Of a DNA stretch of 64,000 bases, positions 18,113 through 28,110 are shown in pieces. Within the stretch, counting starts at the first letter, position 1; the number at the start of each line of letters is the position of its first letter. Under the pieces are notes generated by a model that saw only the letters and a list, made by a program, of their open reading frames with translations, searched no databases and was not told the origin of the DNA. The DNA lies in assembly GCF_001513785.1 (NCBI RefSeq), contig NZ_LNQS01000008.1, positions 1-64,000 of the forward strand, read 5' to 3'. Source of the DNA: Rheinheimera sp. EpRS3 (GTDB taxonomy: Bacteria; Pseudomonadota; Gammaproteobacteria; Enterobacterales; Alteromonadaceae). The position numbers were made by a program, and so were the translations under genes.

Positions 18113-19750
18113 ATGATTGCAATAGATAAAACCACTTCAATTAAAAATGCATTGATTTGGGTAATTATGCTGATTTGCAGTCTTACGCTGTGTCTGGCCA
18201 TGATTGTCTCTGCCACACAGGATGTTAAATTACAGCGTAAAAAGCTGGTATCGCAGCTCGAAGGTTATATCAGCATTATTGCATTTAACGCCAGCAGCAG
18301 CATTTTACAGGACAACGCTGACATAGAGGAAAACCGCTTAAGCTCATTTGCCGCGGTTAATATTTTGCACAATGTGCATATTTATAAAAAGCAGCCTGAC
18401 AGCGATGCGCTGAGTTTTTTTGCCAGCTACAACCGGCGCGATATCGGCCCTTACCCGGTGCAATTTGACCGCATACAACAATTCGTTAAACCGGTTATCA
18501 GCAGTAATTATATAGAGTTAACCAAACCGATTAGTTACGACGGAAACCTGCTGGGCTATGTTTATGTTCGGGCCAGCCAGGAAGAACTCAGCTCTTACAT
18601 TCAAACGCGGATCCTGCTTGATATTCTAATAGCCCTGGTTGCGCTAATCAGTGCCTTTTTTATCAGTTCGCGTTTGCAGCGCCGTTTTACCGCCCCGATA
18701 GAAACCTTACTTAGCGTGGTGCAAAAGGTAGCCAAAGAGAAAAACTATCAAATCCGTGCGCCTGTAGCCCCTATCAAAGAATACAATATGCTCAGCCGCG
18801 CCTTTAACACCATGCTGGACAGAATTGAACAGCAAATTAGTAAGTTACAACAGGCCGAGCAGGAAAACCGCCAGCTAACCCTTAGCTTGGAGCAAAAAAT
18901 AGGCCAGCGCACTGAGGCATTAAAAACGTCAAATCAGGAACTGCTAAATACACTGGCAACACTGCACCAGTATCAAAACCAGATTGTTGAAACCGAAAAA
19001 ATGGCCAGTCTCGGCCAGATGGTGGCAGGCGTTGCCCATGAAGTAAACACGCCTATTGGCCTGGGTGTAACAGCATCAACCCTGATGCAGGACAAGCTGA
19101 CCGATATCCAAAAAGCTTTTGAAGAAAAAAAGCTCACGTCATCGCAACTGGCAAAATTTTTATCAGAAAGCAAAGAGAACCTGGGCATTATTTACCGCAA
19201 TATGGAGCGTGCTGCCAGCCTGATTTCCAGCTTTAAACGGGTTGCAGTCGATCAGTCCAACGAGAACCGCCGCCAGTTCAATATGCTGCAACTTATTAAT
19301 GAAGTATTGCTGTCACTGCGGCCAAACCTGAAAAAAACACAGCATCAGGTGATAGTAGATTGCCCGGCAGAACTGGAACTGGACAGCAAACCCGGCCCGA
19401 TTAATCAAATTTTGATCAATCTGATCATGAACAGCCTGATCCATGCTTTCGAGCACATAGAGCAAGGCGAAATGCATATTAGCGTTAAAATTAAAGATAA
19501 CCGCTGCTTTTTGGAATATAGCGACAATGGTGCCGGTGTACCGGAATCGATTAAAAAACGCATTTTCGATCCCTTTGTCACCACTAAACGTGGTGAAGGT
19601 GGCAGTGGCCTTGGCCTGCATTTGGTTTATAACCTGGTTACTCAGGCCCTTAACGGCAAAATTCAGCTGGAAAGCACCCTGGGTACCGGTATTCAAATCC
19701 AAATAGACTTCCCTGTTATCGTAAAAAACACCCGCTCAGTGGCGAAATAA
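18113..19750 (+). CDS. Membrane sensor histidine kinase with CHASE8-like periplasmic domain
   Basis: A 545-residue kinase. TM1 spans residues ~12-34 and TM2 ~168-186. Between them is a ~130-residue periplasmic part resembling CHASE8 (ISIIAFNASSSILQDNA). A HAMP segment follows (~187-240), then a coiled coil. The H-box has His309 in GQMVAGVAHEVNTPIG. The ATP-binding domain has N box NLIMNSLIHAFEH, G1 YSDNGAGVP and G2 GGSGLGLHLVYNL. No cognate response regulator is adjacent in its own operon: arcA follows 180 bp later but has its own kinase, ArcB. The signal is unknown. Confidence 0.88.
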   Translation: MIAIDKTTSIKNALIWVIMLICSLTLCLAMIVSATQDVKLQRKKLVSQLEGYISIIAFNASSSILQDNADIEENRLSSFAAVNILHNVHIYKKQPDSDALSFFASYNRRDIGPYPVQFDRIQQFVKPVISSNYIELTKPISYDGNLLGYVYVRASQEELSSYIQTRILLDILIALVALISAFFISSRLQRRFTAPIETLLSVVQKVAKEKNYQIRAPVAPIKEYNMLSRAFNTMLDRIEQQISKLQQAEQENRQLTLSLEQKIGQRTEALKTSNQELLNTLATLHQYQNQIVETEKMASLGQMVAGVAHEVNTPIGLGVTASTLMQDKLTDIQKAFEEKKLTSSQLAKFLSESKENLGIIYRNMERAASLISSFKRVAVDQSNENRRQFNMLQLINEVLLSLRPNLKKTQHQVIVDCPAELELDSKPGPINQILINLIMNSLIHAFEHIEQGEMHISVKIKDNRCFLEYSDNGAGVPESIKKRIFDPFVTTKRGEGGSGLGLHLVYNLVTQALNGKIQLESTLGTGIQIQIDFPVIVKNTRSVAK

Positions 19751-19799
19751 ACTGCAATAACCGATGCTACTTTGGTCGAATGGAACATTAGCTGCGACT

Positions 19800-19829
19800 A
19801 ATTGTTAACAAAAGAACTTGTTAACAATT
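19800..19829. promoter_or_regulatory. Twin palindrome in the arcA promoter region
   Basis: Arms AATTGTTAAC (19800-19809) and GTTAACAATT (19820-19829) form a perfect 10-bp inverted repeat with a 10-bp spacer. Each arm also sits in its own palindrome TTGTTAACAA (19802-19811 and 19818-19827). The two are 16 bp apart centre to centre. There is no T run, so it is more likely an operator than a terminator. GTTAA is also the core of ArcA direct repeats in E. coli, but the spacing differs. Confidence 0.6.
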
Positions 19830-19930
19830 GGACAGATGGTTATAATTGCGTATTATTTGACAAATCGACGTCATCTATAAAACGCTTAAGCATTATAAAT
19901 TTCACAAAATTCACATAAGGTTTAACTCCA

Positions 19931-20638
19931 ATGCAAACACCTGTGATTCTCATAGTTGAAGACGAAGAAGTAACCCGTTTAAATCTGGTTAGCCTGTTTC
20001 AGGGAGAGGGCTATGATGTTATCGAGGCGGTAAACGGCGAGGAGATGAACCAGAAGCTTACTGAAAATCAGGTAAATCTGGTCGTCATGGATATTAACCT
20101 GCCAGGTAAAAATGGCCTGATCCTGGCCCGCGAGCTGCGTCAGCGCGAAAATATTGGTTTAATTTTCCTGACTGGCCGTGACAGCGAAGTTGACCGTATT
20201 CTGGGCCTGGAAATTGGTGCAGACGATTACCTGACCAAACCGTTTAACCCGCGTGAGCTGACTATCCGTGCCCGTAACCTGTTAAGCCGCACTGTGGCTC
20301 AGCCTGTGGTTGAAGAGCATAAAAGCATCGTTAAATTTAATGGCTGGACGCTGGACGAAAACAGCCGCAACCTGACTTCACCAAAAGGCGTTGCCCGCCG
20401 TTTACCTAAAGGTGAATACCGTGCCTTACGTTTAATGCTGGATACTCCGGGTAAAATCTTCACCCGCGAGCAGTTAATCCGCCATATGACTGGCCGTGAT
20501 TTACGTCCGAACGACCGTACTGTAGATGTAACAATCCGCCGTATTCGTAAGCATTTTGAATCTGATATTGAAAGCCCAGAGTTAATCAGCACCATCCATG
20601 GTGAAGGCTACCGCTTCGTTGGCAAGCTGGAAAAGTAA
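19931..20638 (+). CDS. arcA: Two-component response regulator ArcA
   Basis: A 235-residue OmpR-type regulator. The receiver domain (1-120) has the acidic pocket VEDEE, phospho-acceptor Asp54 in [13 protein letters not shown] and Lys in [10 protein letters not shown]. The C-terminal winged helix (~135-232) binds DNA. Identity to ArcA is strong across the whole length. Phosphorylated ArcA represses aerobic respiration genes when oxygen is low. It faces arcB with only four bases between the two genes. The palindromes at 19800-19829 may mediate its control. Confidence 0.95.
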   Translation: MQTPVILIVEDEEVTRLNLVSLFQGEGYDVIEAVNGEEMNQKLTENQVNLVVMDINLPGKNGLILARELRQRENIGLIFLTGRDSEVDRILGLEIGADDYLTKPFNPRELTIRARNLLSRTVAQPVVEEHKSIVKFNGWTLDENSRNLTSPKGVARRLPKGEYRALRLMLDTPGKIFTREQLIRHMTGRDLRPNDRTVDVTIRRIRKHFESDIESPELISTIHGEGYRFVGKLEK

Positions 20639-20642
20639 GCCG

Positions 20643-22934
20643 TTAAGCGTTTTCAATATACTCAGACAGAGCAGCCAGGTGCTGCTCTGTTTTTAAGTGA
20701 AAGTCTACTAGTTGCCGCTCTAGCCCCTGCCAGTTAATTTGTTCCTGCTCCATCCGTTTAGCTTGCTGTTGCACCCATAACAAACCAACAGATGCGGCGG
20801 CGCCTTTTAACTTATGTGCAGCTTCCTGAAAATCCTTCTCTTGCCGTTGCACTGCGGTTTCCATCAGTTTATTCATGTAGCCGGGTAACAGCTGGGCAAA
20901 CAGCTGGGCACTGCGCTTCATGGCGTCTTTACCCAACGATTGAATATAATCATTCAGGGTGGCGACATCCAGAATCTGCTGTTCATTACTCACACTGGCC
21001 GGTTTTACCTGTTGCAACCGCACGGCGCTGGGCGAAAATAACCGCGCCAGCATTAAATCCAGCTTAGTGGTGTTGATAGGCTTGGCCAGGGCGCCGTCCA
21101 CGTGCACACCGTCCAGTTGCTGTTCGGCTTTACGCACATTGGCACTTAACACCACTATCGGCAATGCTGATAAATGTTCTTCATCGCGGATATAGCGGGC
21201 TATTTGCTCGCCGCCCATATCCGGTAACTGCATATCCAGCAACACCAGATCAATATCATCTTCGGTTTCAAGTAAGGCGATGGCATCTTCACCGGTTTCA
21301 GCATGAATAACACTATGGCCACGTTGCTCCAGCAGCCCTATGGCAATTTCGGCATTAAGTGGTACATCTTCTATTAGCAGTATGGTCAGCTCAGGGCAGC
21401 TTATTGCCTGCTGCTGTTCCTGCTGCAGTAATTCTGTTGGCAATAACACCGCAAAGCTACTGCCCTTACCCACTTCACTGCTAACACTGATATTGCCCTG
21501 CATGGCTTCAACCAGCGCCCGCGACACAGATAAGCCTATACCAGAGCCGATAATACTTAAGCGCCGGCCATCATTAGATTTGTAGTACATATCAAAGATG
21601 CGATCCTGCTCCTGGGCAGCGATGCCAATACCGGTATCTTCGATAGTAAAATACAGCTGGTTATCCACTGCATCAAGCTTGCAGTGAAGGCTGACAGAGC
21701 CAGAAGCGGTAAATTTCACCGCATTATTAAGCAAATTCCACAGCACCTGGCGCAGCCGGGTTGGATCGAGCCGTAAATATACATCCAGCTCGCCTTCACA
21801 GCTTAACTTAAATTGCAGACCTTTTTGCTGGCACAGCAACTCGGCAAAATTGGCGATGTCGTTAATAAACTGACGTAACGATACGCTATGGTAAACAATG
21901 TCGAGATCCTGCCGGTCAATTTTGTCCAGATCGATAATATCGTTAAAAATATTACCCAGTGTTTCAGCGCTGCTGAAAATGGTATTGGCCCAACCATGTT
22001 GCTGCTTGCTGAGTTTGCTCTCCAGTAAACGCCGGCTTAAACCCACAATACCGTTTAGTGGCGTTCTGAGCTCATGGCTTAACGTAGCAATAAACTTACC
22101 CTTATCCAGATAAGCTTTTTCCAGCGCCTGCTCGGCCAGTTTGCGCGAAGTAATGTCCCGGCCAAAACCCAGCAAACCGATATAACGGCCATAGCGGTCA
22201 TAAAATGGCACTTTACGCATTTCAAACCACAGCACCTGGCCGTCGTCTTTGACAAATTCTACATCTAATGTCAGCTCAGAAGGCTGCAGTATATTGGTTT
22301 CATGCTCGGTAAGAATAGCGGCCTGAGCGCTGTCATCAGTGTAAATTTCTGCCGGGTAATGCCCTATCAGCTCACGGGCAGACTTACCCATGATGGCTTC
22401 AAACATTTTATTACAGCTGGCAAAACGGCCGGTTTCGTCGCGGTAGTAAAATAAATCGGGCGAGCTATCAACGATAGAGCGGATCAGCAAGCTTTGCTCT
22501 TCCAGTTCAATCTGCGCCTTTTTGCGCTCGGCAATTTCTTTTCGCAGTTCATCTATTGCCCGGCGCTTGGCCTGAAAGGCTTTTTTACGCTCTTCAATCT
22601 CAAAATTCAGTTGGCGGATATTGTCTTGCATACCTTCATTGAGTAAACGCTCCTGATGAGCAGAATCAATCAGATACGACAAAGCCGCATCCAAATGCAG
22701 TACCAGATAAAAAACAAAGCTGATAAACACCGGCCCCAGCGCTAAGGTAAATAACAGTGCGCCATTTAGCAGGGTAAAATCTATTTGATTATGCAATACC
22801 AGCTCGAGGCCAATGCTGAATAACGCAGCAAAGACAAGCAGTAACAGCTGGCAAAACAAGGCCAGCTGAAACTTACCCCATTTACGGATCCAGGCAGCAA
22901 AGATCCTGACGTGTGGATGAACCGGACCTTGCAT
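20643..22934 (-). CDS. arcB: Hybrid sensor histidine kinase ArcB
   Basis: A 763-residue tripartite kinase, close to the 778 of E. coli ArcB. Two membrane segments lie at ~25-45 and ~55-80, then a coiled coil (95-150) and a PAS domain (~150-265). The transmitter has His287 in FIATLSHELRTPLNG and the ATPase GSGIGLSVSRALVEAMQG. The receiver has Asp567 in LVLLDMQLPDMGG. The C-terminal HPt domain has His707 in AAHKLKGAAASVG. It senses quinone redox state and relays phosphate to ArcA. In E. coli arcA and arcB are far apart; here they are convergent neighbours. Confidence 0.93.
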   Translation of the reverse strand: MQGPVHPHVRIFAAWIRKWGKFQLALFCQLLLLVFAALFSIGLELVLHNQIDFTLLNGALLFTLALGPVFISFVFYLVLHLDAALSYLIDSAHQERLLNEGMQDNIRQLNFEIEERKKAFQAKRRAIDELRKEIAERKKAQIELEEQSLLIRSIVDSSPDLFYYRDETGRFASCNKMFEAIMGKSARELIGHYPAEIYTDDSAQAAILTEHETNILQPSELTLDVEFVKDDGQVLWFEMRKVPFYDRYGRYIGLLGFGRDITSRKLAEQALEKAYLDKGKFIATLSHELRTPLNGIVGLSRRLLESKLSKQQHGWANTIFSSAETLGNIFNDIIDLDKIDRQDLDIVYHSVSLRQFINDIANFAELLCQQKGLQFKLSCEGELDVYLRLDPTRLRQVLWNLLNNAVKFTASGSVSLHCKLDAVDNQLYFTIEDTGIGIAAQEQDRIFDMYYKSNDGRRLSIIGSGIGLSVSRALVEAMQGNISVSSEVGKGSSFAVLLPTELLQQEQQQAISCPELTILLIEDVPLNAEIAIGLLEQRGHSVIHAETGEDAIALLETEDDIDLVLLDMQLPDMGGEQIARYIRDEEHLSALPIVVLSANVRKAEQQLDGVHVDGALAKPINTTKLDLMLARLFSPSAVRLQQVKPASVSNEQQILDVATLNDYIQSLGKDAMKRSAQLFAQLLPGYMNKLMETAVQRQEKDFQEAAHKLKGAAASVGLLWVQQQAKRMEQEQINWQGLERQLVDFHLKTEQHLAALSEYIENA

Positions 22935-22958
22935 CAGGCTGTTACCTCATATGATGTG

Positions 22959-24809
22959 TTACTGCACAGGTTGAACATCAACCCTGAAATTGCGATACGA
23001 ACAGTACTGCACCTCTTTATCCTGTAACTGGTAAACACCCTGGCGGGCGTACGACGAATGATCTTTATACAGCCTTATTTGCTGGCCCTGGCCAACCTTT
23101 ACCGCTTTACCATCTGCCTGGCGGCTTTGAGTTAAACAAAGCAGATGTGCTAACTGCTTATAGTTGTCACGTTCAAACAACTCGCCAGAGGTCAGCATTG
23201 GCGCCTGCATACTATTCGGTGCAAACTTCCAGGCGGCAAACCGGGTGCGCAAAACGCCGTCTTTTATCTCCAAAGCATCGCCGCGGGTCAGGTAATGTGT
23301 GTTAACTTGCTTAATTACTGTTGCACTACCCTCGCCTGCATTTTGCATACCTTGCGTATCAACGACATAAACTCCAGCCGCCCCTAACACAGACATTTTC
23401 ACTTCTGGCTCGCTGTCTGTATTGCTAAAACCAACCAGCATTGCCGTAGCTTCATCAATGCCAAAGCCAAAACGGGTTTGGGTATCGTTCAGTAAACGAA
23501 TTAAACGCCCCTGGCGGCCACGTTCAGAAAAATGTGTATCCAGTACCCCCCATGAAAACAAGCCAAGGCCGCCAGTTGAGGTAAAAGTAAGATGATTTTC
23601 TGCCAGGCCATTACTACAGCTTTGATCTTTGTCGCAGCCAGGCTGTGGTGCGGGCAAATCAAAAGCGCCAAAGCGCATAGCATTATAGCTGTCGCCATTG
23701 CTAATCATCGGCGTTATACGGCCCTGATATGAGCCTCCTGACATCACAGCAGTACCGGCACTGGTGCCGGCAACAATAATCTGGCCCGCATTTAGCATTG
23801 ATTGTATTTGCTTTAGTTCAGCCGATACACTGCCATCTTCCAGCTTGAAGGCTTGCAATGTCAGGCTTTGATCACCGCCATTAATAAAAATCGCGTCTGC
23901 CCGGCGGATCTGCTCAACGGCAGCTGCTGTGCCTTGCTGGCAAAACTCCTGCAGCTGTTGCATCAAATCGGGGTATATCCGCTCCCGCTGATAAGTACCA
24001 TGATACGCTGCCAGATATTGCGGTAATTGTGCACATGACGGTTTATTATCCACCCGGTTTTGTTGCGCAGCCTGATAAGCGGCGTTAATGGGTAACCAAC
24101 TGACGTCAGCTCCTGCCTCTGCAAATAAATTAGTGTAAAAATCGACCGCAGCAAACGGATCGCGGCTGGATGCGGTAACCACTAATAAACGGGGCTTTCG
24201 CGCAGGCCCTGCTACCTGCTGAGCTAACTCAACGATTTTCCGATACAGCTCTATTGAAAATGCATCGCTGGTTTGTGCCAGACTGGCATATTCTTTTTGT
24301 CTTTGCGGTGTGCGCCGCCGAGTAGTGTTATCTTGCGCTGTAGCCATTACCTGCAGTTGGTCAAGTACAAAGTTGCGCTCGCGATCACTCAGTTGGCTAT
24401 AGTTTTCTCTTCCTGATACCCAGATGCCGTCAATTTCTATTTCTGCCGAGCGCCACAAACTTAGCAGTTCACGCTCAGATACTTGTTCGTTGTTTATTCT
24501 GCTGCGGACAAACTCCAGCAATGCCAGCGTCTGTTGTTGTTCTATTGCGCGCTCCGGGTTCCAAAAACTGTCACCGGCAATATTGTTTAGGTGTGCTGTC
24601 GATACGCTAAATACATCCGCCGACTTCGCTGCAGCAGAAAAGACATCTGGCGCCGAGCAACCACGGGTATTTACAGAGCTACAACTTTGCAAGCCACCGC
24701 CAACTAACACCAAAGAGTAATCGGGAAATTCTTTACTGGCCCCCGTATTTGCAGCAGAAACAGAGCAAGCCAACAGGCTGGCAGTAATATAAAAGCTCAG
24801 TGATCTCAT
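22959..24809 (-). CDS. Exported cyanophycinase (peptidase family S51)
   Basis: A 616-residue secreted hydrolase with signal peptide MRSLSFYITASLLACSVSA. S51 landmarks are IFINGGDQS, the nucleophile Ser350 in VAGTSAGTAVMSGGSY, GVLDTHFSERGRQGRL (Asp424, His426) and GIDEATAMLVG. Cyanophycinases cut the Asp-Arg polymer cyanophycin into beta-Asp-Arg dipeptides. It is much longer than intracellular CphB (~270 residues): there is an ~200-residue N-terminal extension and a ~150-residue C-terminal part. The length fits an extracellular enzyme. It is divergent from a TonB receptor, a permease and a dipeptidase, which together make an uptake pathway. Confidence 0.87.
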   Translation of the reverse strand: MRSLSFYITASLLACSVSAANTGASKEFPDYSLVLVGGGLQSCSSVNTRGCSAPDVFSAAAKSADVFSVSTAHLNNIAGDSFWNPERAIEQQQTLALLEFVRSRINNEQVSERELLSLWRSAEIEIDGIWVSGRENYSQLSDRERNFVLDQLQVMATAQDNTTRRRTPQRQKEYASLAQTSDAFSIELYRKIVELAQQVAGPARKPRLLVVTASSRDPFAAVDFYTNLFAEAGADVSWLPINAAYQAAQQNRVDNKPSCAQLPQYLAAYHGTYQRERIYPDLMQQLQEFCQQGTAAAVEQIRRADAIFINGGDQSLTLQAFKLEDGSVSAELKQIQSMLNAGQIIVAGTSAGTAVMSGGSYQGRITPMISNGDSYNAMRFGAFDLPAPQPGCDKDQSCSNGLAENHLTFTSTGGLGLFSWGVLDTHFSERGRQGRLIRLLNDTQTRFGFGIDEATAMLVGFSNTDSEPEVKMSVLGAAGVYVVDTQGMQNAGEGSATVIKQVNTHYLTRGDALEIKDGVLRTRFAAWKFAPNSMQAPMLTSGELFERDNYKQLAHLLCLTQSRQADGKAVKVGQGQQIRLYKDHSSYARQGVYQLQDKEVQYCSYRNFRVDVQPVQ

Positions 24810-25176
24810 TATTCTCTTTCTTATTTTAAGCGCAGAAGTATGTAACTACCACGACCACAGATAGACAGCAAAAAATTCGTACCGCATAGATTATCCTGTA
24901 TTGACTTCTTTGCCAATTAGCAGTAATTCTATTGCTGTTGTTTAACTGATCACACATCATTTTGGTAGCGATATGTTAAAGAAAGCCTTCGCGCTTAGCT
25001 TATATCACTACTCGTCTTACTACCTGTCGGAGTGGTTTAACGAGTAGACACACGTCAGACACTAAACCGTGTCTGGCAGGTCTCTATTCCTGCACCACAA
25101 CAACTAACATAAATAATTATAAGCACACCAATTCGGACCATACCGAAGGCTGTGCCATGTTAAGACAGGTGTATCT
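24810..25176. other. Shared control region of the cyanophycin locus
   Basis: A 367-bp region between divergent genes. A plus-strand promoter candidate has TTGACT (24901-24906), 17 bp, TAATTC (24924-24929). Two inverted repeats follow: CTACTCGT (25008-25015) with ACGAGTAG (25040-25047), and GTCAGACAC (25054-25062) with GTGTCTGGC (25069-25077) around the loop TAAACC. A shorter one, TTCGG/CCGAA, lies just before the receptor start. They would all lie in the 5' leader of the receptor mRNA. No regulator gene is present. Confidence 0.5.
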
Positions 25177-28086
25177 ATGCGCAAACTATCTCCTTTAGCG
25201 CTGGCTGTTGCCGCCAGCGTTTTTGTAAGCCCTTCTGTGTTTTCTGCACAAGACGTGGCAGTAGCAGAACAAAAAATTGAAAAGATTCAGGTAACCGGCT
25301 CCCGCATCAAGGGTGTCGATCTGGAAGGCACTCAACCGTTAGTGATTATTTCCGCTGATGATATTAAAAGCTCCGGCGCCAGCACCATTTATGACTTACT
25401 CAAAGATGTTGGTCAGTTGCGTGGTGGCTCCGGTACTTTCTCTACCTCTGAGAGCGGCGCAACGTCTACTTCAACTCCGGCCGGCCAGGCCGCAGCATCA
25501 CTGCGAGGCCTGGGTCCCGCAGCTACCTTAACGCTAATCAATGGCCGCCGGGTTGCAGCCAGCTCTTTTGCTTCAGGCACACAAAACTTTGTTGATATTA
25601 ACAGCATTCCACTGGCCGCTATTGAACGCATTGAAGTGCTGGCCACCGGTGCGTCCGCTATTTATGGCGCCGACGCCGTTGCCGGGGTTATCAACTATAT
25701 TTTGAAAAAAGATTATCAGGGTGCCGAAGTCACCGCGTCCTATGGCAACAGCACAGCTTCATCCGATGAGGGCAAATATAACCTCAATCTGGTGTTTGGC
25801 ACTGAATTAGCTGGCGGCAACCTTACGCTGTTTGCCGATCATTTCGATCGTAATGACTTCTCTGCACAAGATCGCGCCGCCACCCGCAGCCCACTGCTGC
25901 AAAGCTCATACTCATACCTGCCAAAAATCGCACCCAATATTTACTATTTTTCTCAGGTAGATGGCTTAGAAATTGCCACGCCGGGTTGCCAAACGCCACT
26001 GGTAACCACCGAATTTGATGAACAAATTTGTGCTTACTATCCCAATGAAGATGACCAACTGGATACACCGTTTGAAAGTTCTTCAGCCGGCTTTATCTTT
26101 GATGTAGCAGTAGGCGGTCTAAACTGGACGACAGATTTTTTCTATAGCCGGAGTAAATCCAGCTCGCAGTCCAGCCCGGCGCCGATTGATCAGGTAGACG
26201 GCAGCGAAGGCCCCTTTGCTGATGAGACCGTACTGGATATCTTCCCTGATGCAGAACGCGACAATATCCTCGACCAGATTTATATCGACCCGTTCGATAC
26301 AGTTGCCGGGCGCAGGCTATTTGGTTTTCAGTTTGATGCCCGCTTTGCCACACCGCGCACTGTTGCAATTGAAAGTGAATCCTTACGTTTGGTCAGTGCC
26401 TTAGCCGGTGAACTCGGCAATTGGAGCTGGGAAACCGCAGTGACGTTATCGCGTTCAGAATCAGAGCAAACAGCCATTGCCGGCGTGTACAACCGCTACA
26501 AATACCACGCAGCCCTGGCCGGCGAATTATGTGCCGGTGGCGATATTGCGTCTTACGATGCTGACAACGACAGCCTGTCGTGTTCCGGCGCTATCTATAA
26601 CCCGTTCCTTAGCGGCGATGCTGCCAACGATGCCTTGCTGGCGTTAGCGCAAGAGATGCCTACCCGCGATGGTAAAAGTACGGTGTACGGTTGGGATGCA
26701 CGTATCAGCGGCGATTTAGGCGAATTTAACGGCCATACCATCGGCTCGGCCTTCGGTGTTGAACTGCGGCGGGAAGAAATTACCGATACACCTTCAGCCA
26801 ACGCTCAGGCCAATGCGGCTAACGGCTATCTGGTTGATGTTTTCGGTTTTGGCTCAAGCTTGTCAGCTGCTGATCGCAGCCAGTGGGCAGCATTTGCCGA
26901 GTTTTATATTCCACTGACATCGACACTGGACTTACAACTGGCTGGCCGGTATGACAATTATGACGACTTTGGCTCTACCTTTAATCCTAAAGTAGCGTTT
27001 AGCTGGCGCCCGGTGGAGGAATTAGTTGTTCGGGCTTCATGGGCGACATCGTTTCGTGCCCCCTCACTCACTCAGGCCGGAGTAAAGCTGCGCACAACTA
27101 CCGCCCGCTATGACTGCGGTGCCAATCAGGCGGTGGCGGATCTTTACTGCGAAGGCGATGGTACCGAACGTAGTGTTGACGTGCTGGAACTGGGCAACCC
27201 ACGGCTGCAGGCAGAAGAGTCTGAATCAGTCAGCTTTGGTTTTGGCTGGAGCCCCACTCAGGACACAACTCTCACGGTAGACTACTGGCAGTTTAAACAT
27301 AACCGTCTGGTCGACACCGATATGACAGCAGTACTGAATGCAGCCATCACTGATTCTTCGTTGCGCCACTGCGGCCTGGTACCGGACGGTGCGCAGGGCA
27401 TTTCTTATGATGCTGAGCTCTGTGATATAACCGACGCTGCCGGCAACACCATTGAAGACGATGGCGCTAACCTGACAGAAATTCTCGGTGCCTGGATAGA
27501 TTATGACGAGCCACGTTTTAATGAGCTGCCACTGCTGCGTGATCACGTGTTACTGCTGCAAAACACCGGTGAGCAAAATGTCAGCGGTATCGATGTCGCC
27601 TTTGATCAGCGCTTTGATCTGGCCGGCGGTACCTTAAAGCTGACTTTTGATGCCACCCATTATCTGTCGTTTGAACGCAACAGACCAGGCTCAGATGTAA
27701 TTGAAGAGCTGGCCGGCAGTTGGCGTTATCCACAGAACATCGCCAGCCTGGGTCTATCCTGGTCAGGTGATGCCTTCTTTACCGGCGTAACTGTGTACTA
27801 CACCTCGGCTTATGAAGACGACATCAGCGGCCTGCGCGGCCGTGAACTGGACGAACTGGATGCACTGGGTGTGCTTAATGCCGACGGCGAGCGTGATGTT
27901 GCCGCCTGGACTACAGTACGGGCTAACATTGGCTACGACTTTGCCAACGCCAGCATCAGCCTGAATGTCGATAACCTGTTTGATCGCGACCCACCAAAAG
28001 CTTACGGCTCAAGTCGTGGCTTTGATTCCATCAATCACGATGCATTAGGCCGCAATTACCGGTTATTATTCAGCTATCGCTTCTAA
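25177..28086 (+). CDS. TonB-dependent receptor of the cyanophycin locus
   Basis: A 969-residue outer-membrane receptor. Signal peptide: residues 1-24 (ending VFSA-QD). A TonB-box-like segment KIEKIQVTGSRIKG precedes the plug (~45-190), with TLINGRRVA and AIYGADAVAGVINY. The barrel ends RLLFSYRF. It belongs to the large-ligand class with three or more Cys pairs in extracellular loops. Position between the exported cyanophycinase and the permease/dipeptidase suggests it imports beta-Asp-Arg dipeptides or short cyanophycin pieces (inference). AGGT lies six bases before the ATG. Confidence 0.9.
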   Translation: MRKLSPLALAVAASVFVSPSVFSAQDVAVAEQKIEKIQVTGSRIKGVDLEGTQPLVIISADDIKSSGASTIYDLLKDVGQLRGGSGTFSTSESGATSTSTPAGQAAASLRGLGPAATLTLINGRRVAASSFASGTQNFVDINSIPLAAIERIEVLATGASAIYGADAVAGVINYILKKDYQGAEVTASYGNSTASSDEGKYNLNLVFGTELAGGNLTLFADHFDRNDFSAQDRAATRSPLLQSSYSYLPKIAPNIYYFSQVDGLEIATPGCQTPLVTTEFDEQICAYYPNEDDQLDTPFESSSAGFIFDVAVGGLNWTTDFFYSRSKSSSQSSPAPIDQVDGSEGPFADETVLDIFPDAERDNILDQIYIDPFDTVAGRRLFGFQFDARFATPRTVAIESESLRLVSALAGELGNWSWETAVTLSRSESEQTAIAGVYNRYKYHAALAGELCAGGDIASYDADNDSLSCSGAIYNPFLSGDAANDALLALAQEMPTRDGKSTVYGWDARISGDLGEFNGHTIGSAFGVELRREEITDTPSANAQANAANGYLVDVFGFGSSLSAADRSQWAAFAEFYIPLTSTLDLQLAGRYDNYDDFGSTFNPKVAFSWRPVEELVVRASWATSFRAPSLTQAGVKLRTTTARYDCGANQAVADLYCEGDGTERSVDVLELGNPRLQAEESESVSFGFGWSPTQDTTLTVDYWQFKHNRLVDTDMTAVLNAAITDSSLRHCGLVPDGAQGISYDAELCDITDAAGNTIEDDGANLTEILGAWIDYDEPRFNELPLLRDHVLLLQNTGEQNVSGIDVAFDQRFDLAGGTLKLTFDATHYLSFERNRPGSDVIEELAGSWRYPQNIASLGLSWSGDAFFTGVTVYYTSAYEDDISGLRGRELDELDALGVLNADGERDVAAWTTVRANIGYDFANASISLNVDNLFDRDPPKAYGSSRGFDSINHDALGRNYRLLFSYRF

Positions 28087-28094
28087 CCCGGCGG

Positions 28095-28110
28095 GGGGAG
28101 CTTGCTCCCC
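28095..28110 (+). terminator. Hairpin between receptor and permease genes
   Basis: A 7-bp stem GGGGAGC / GCTCCCC with a very small loop is followed by TCTTTCTGTGTCTTTTT. It lies eight bases after the receptor stop codon. In an operon it may act as a partial terminator, giving more receptor than permease mRNA, or protect the upstream mRNA. Confidence 0.5.
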
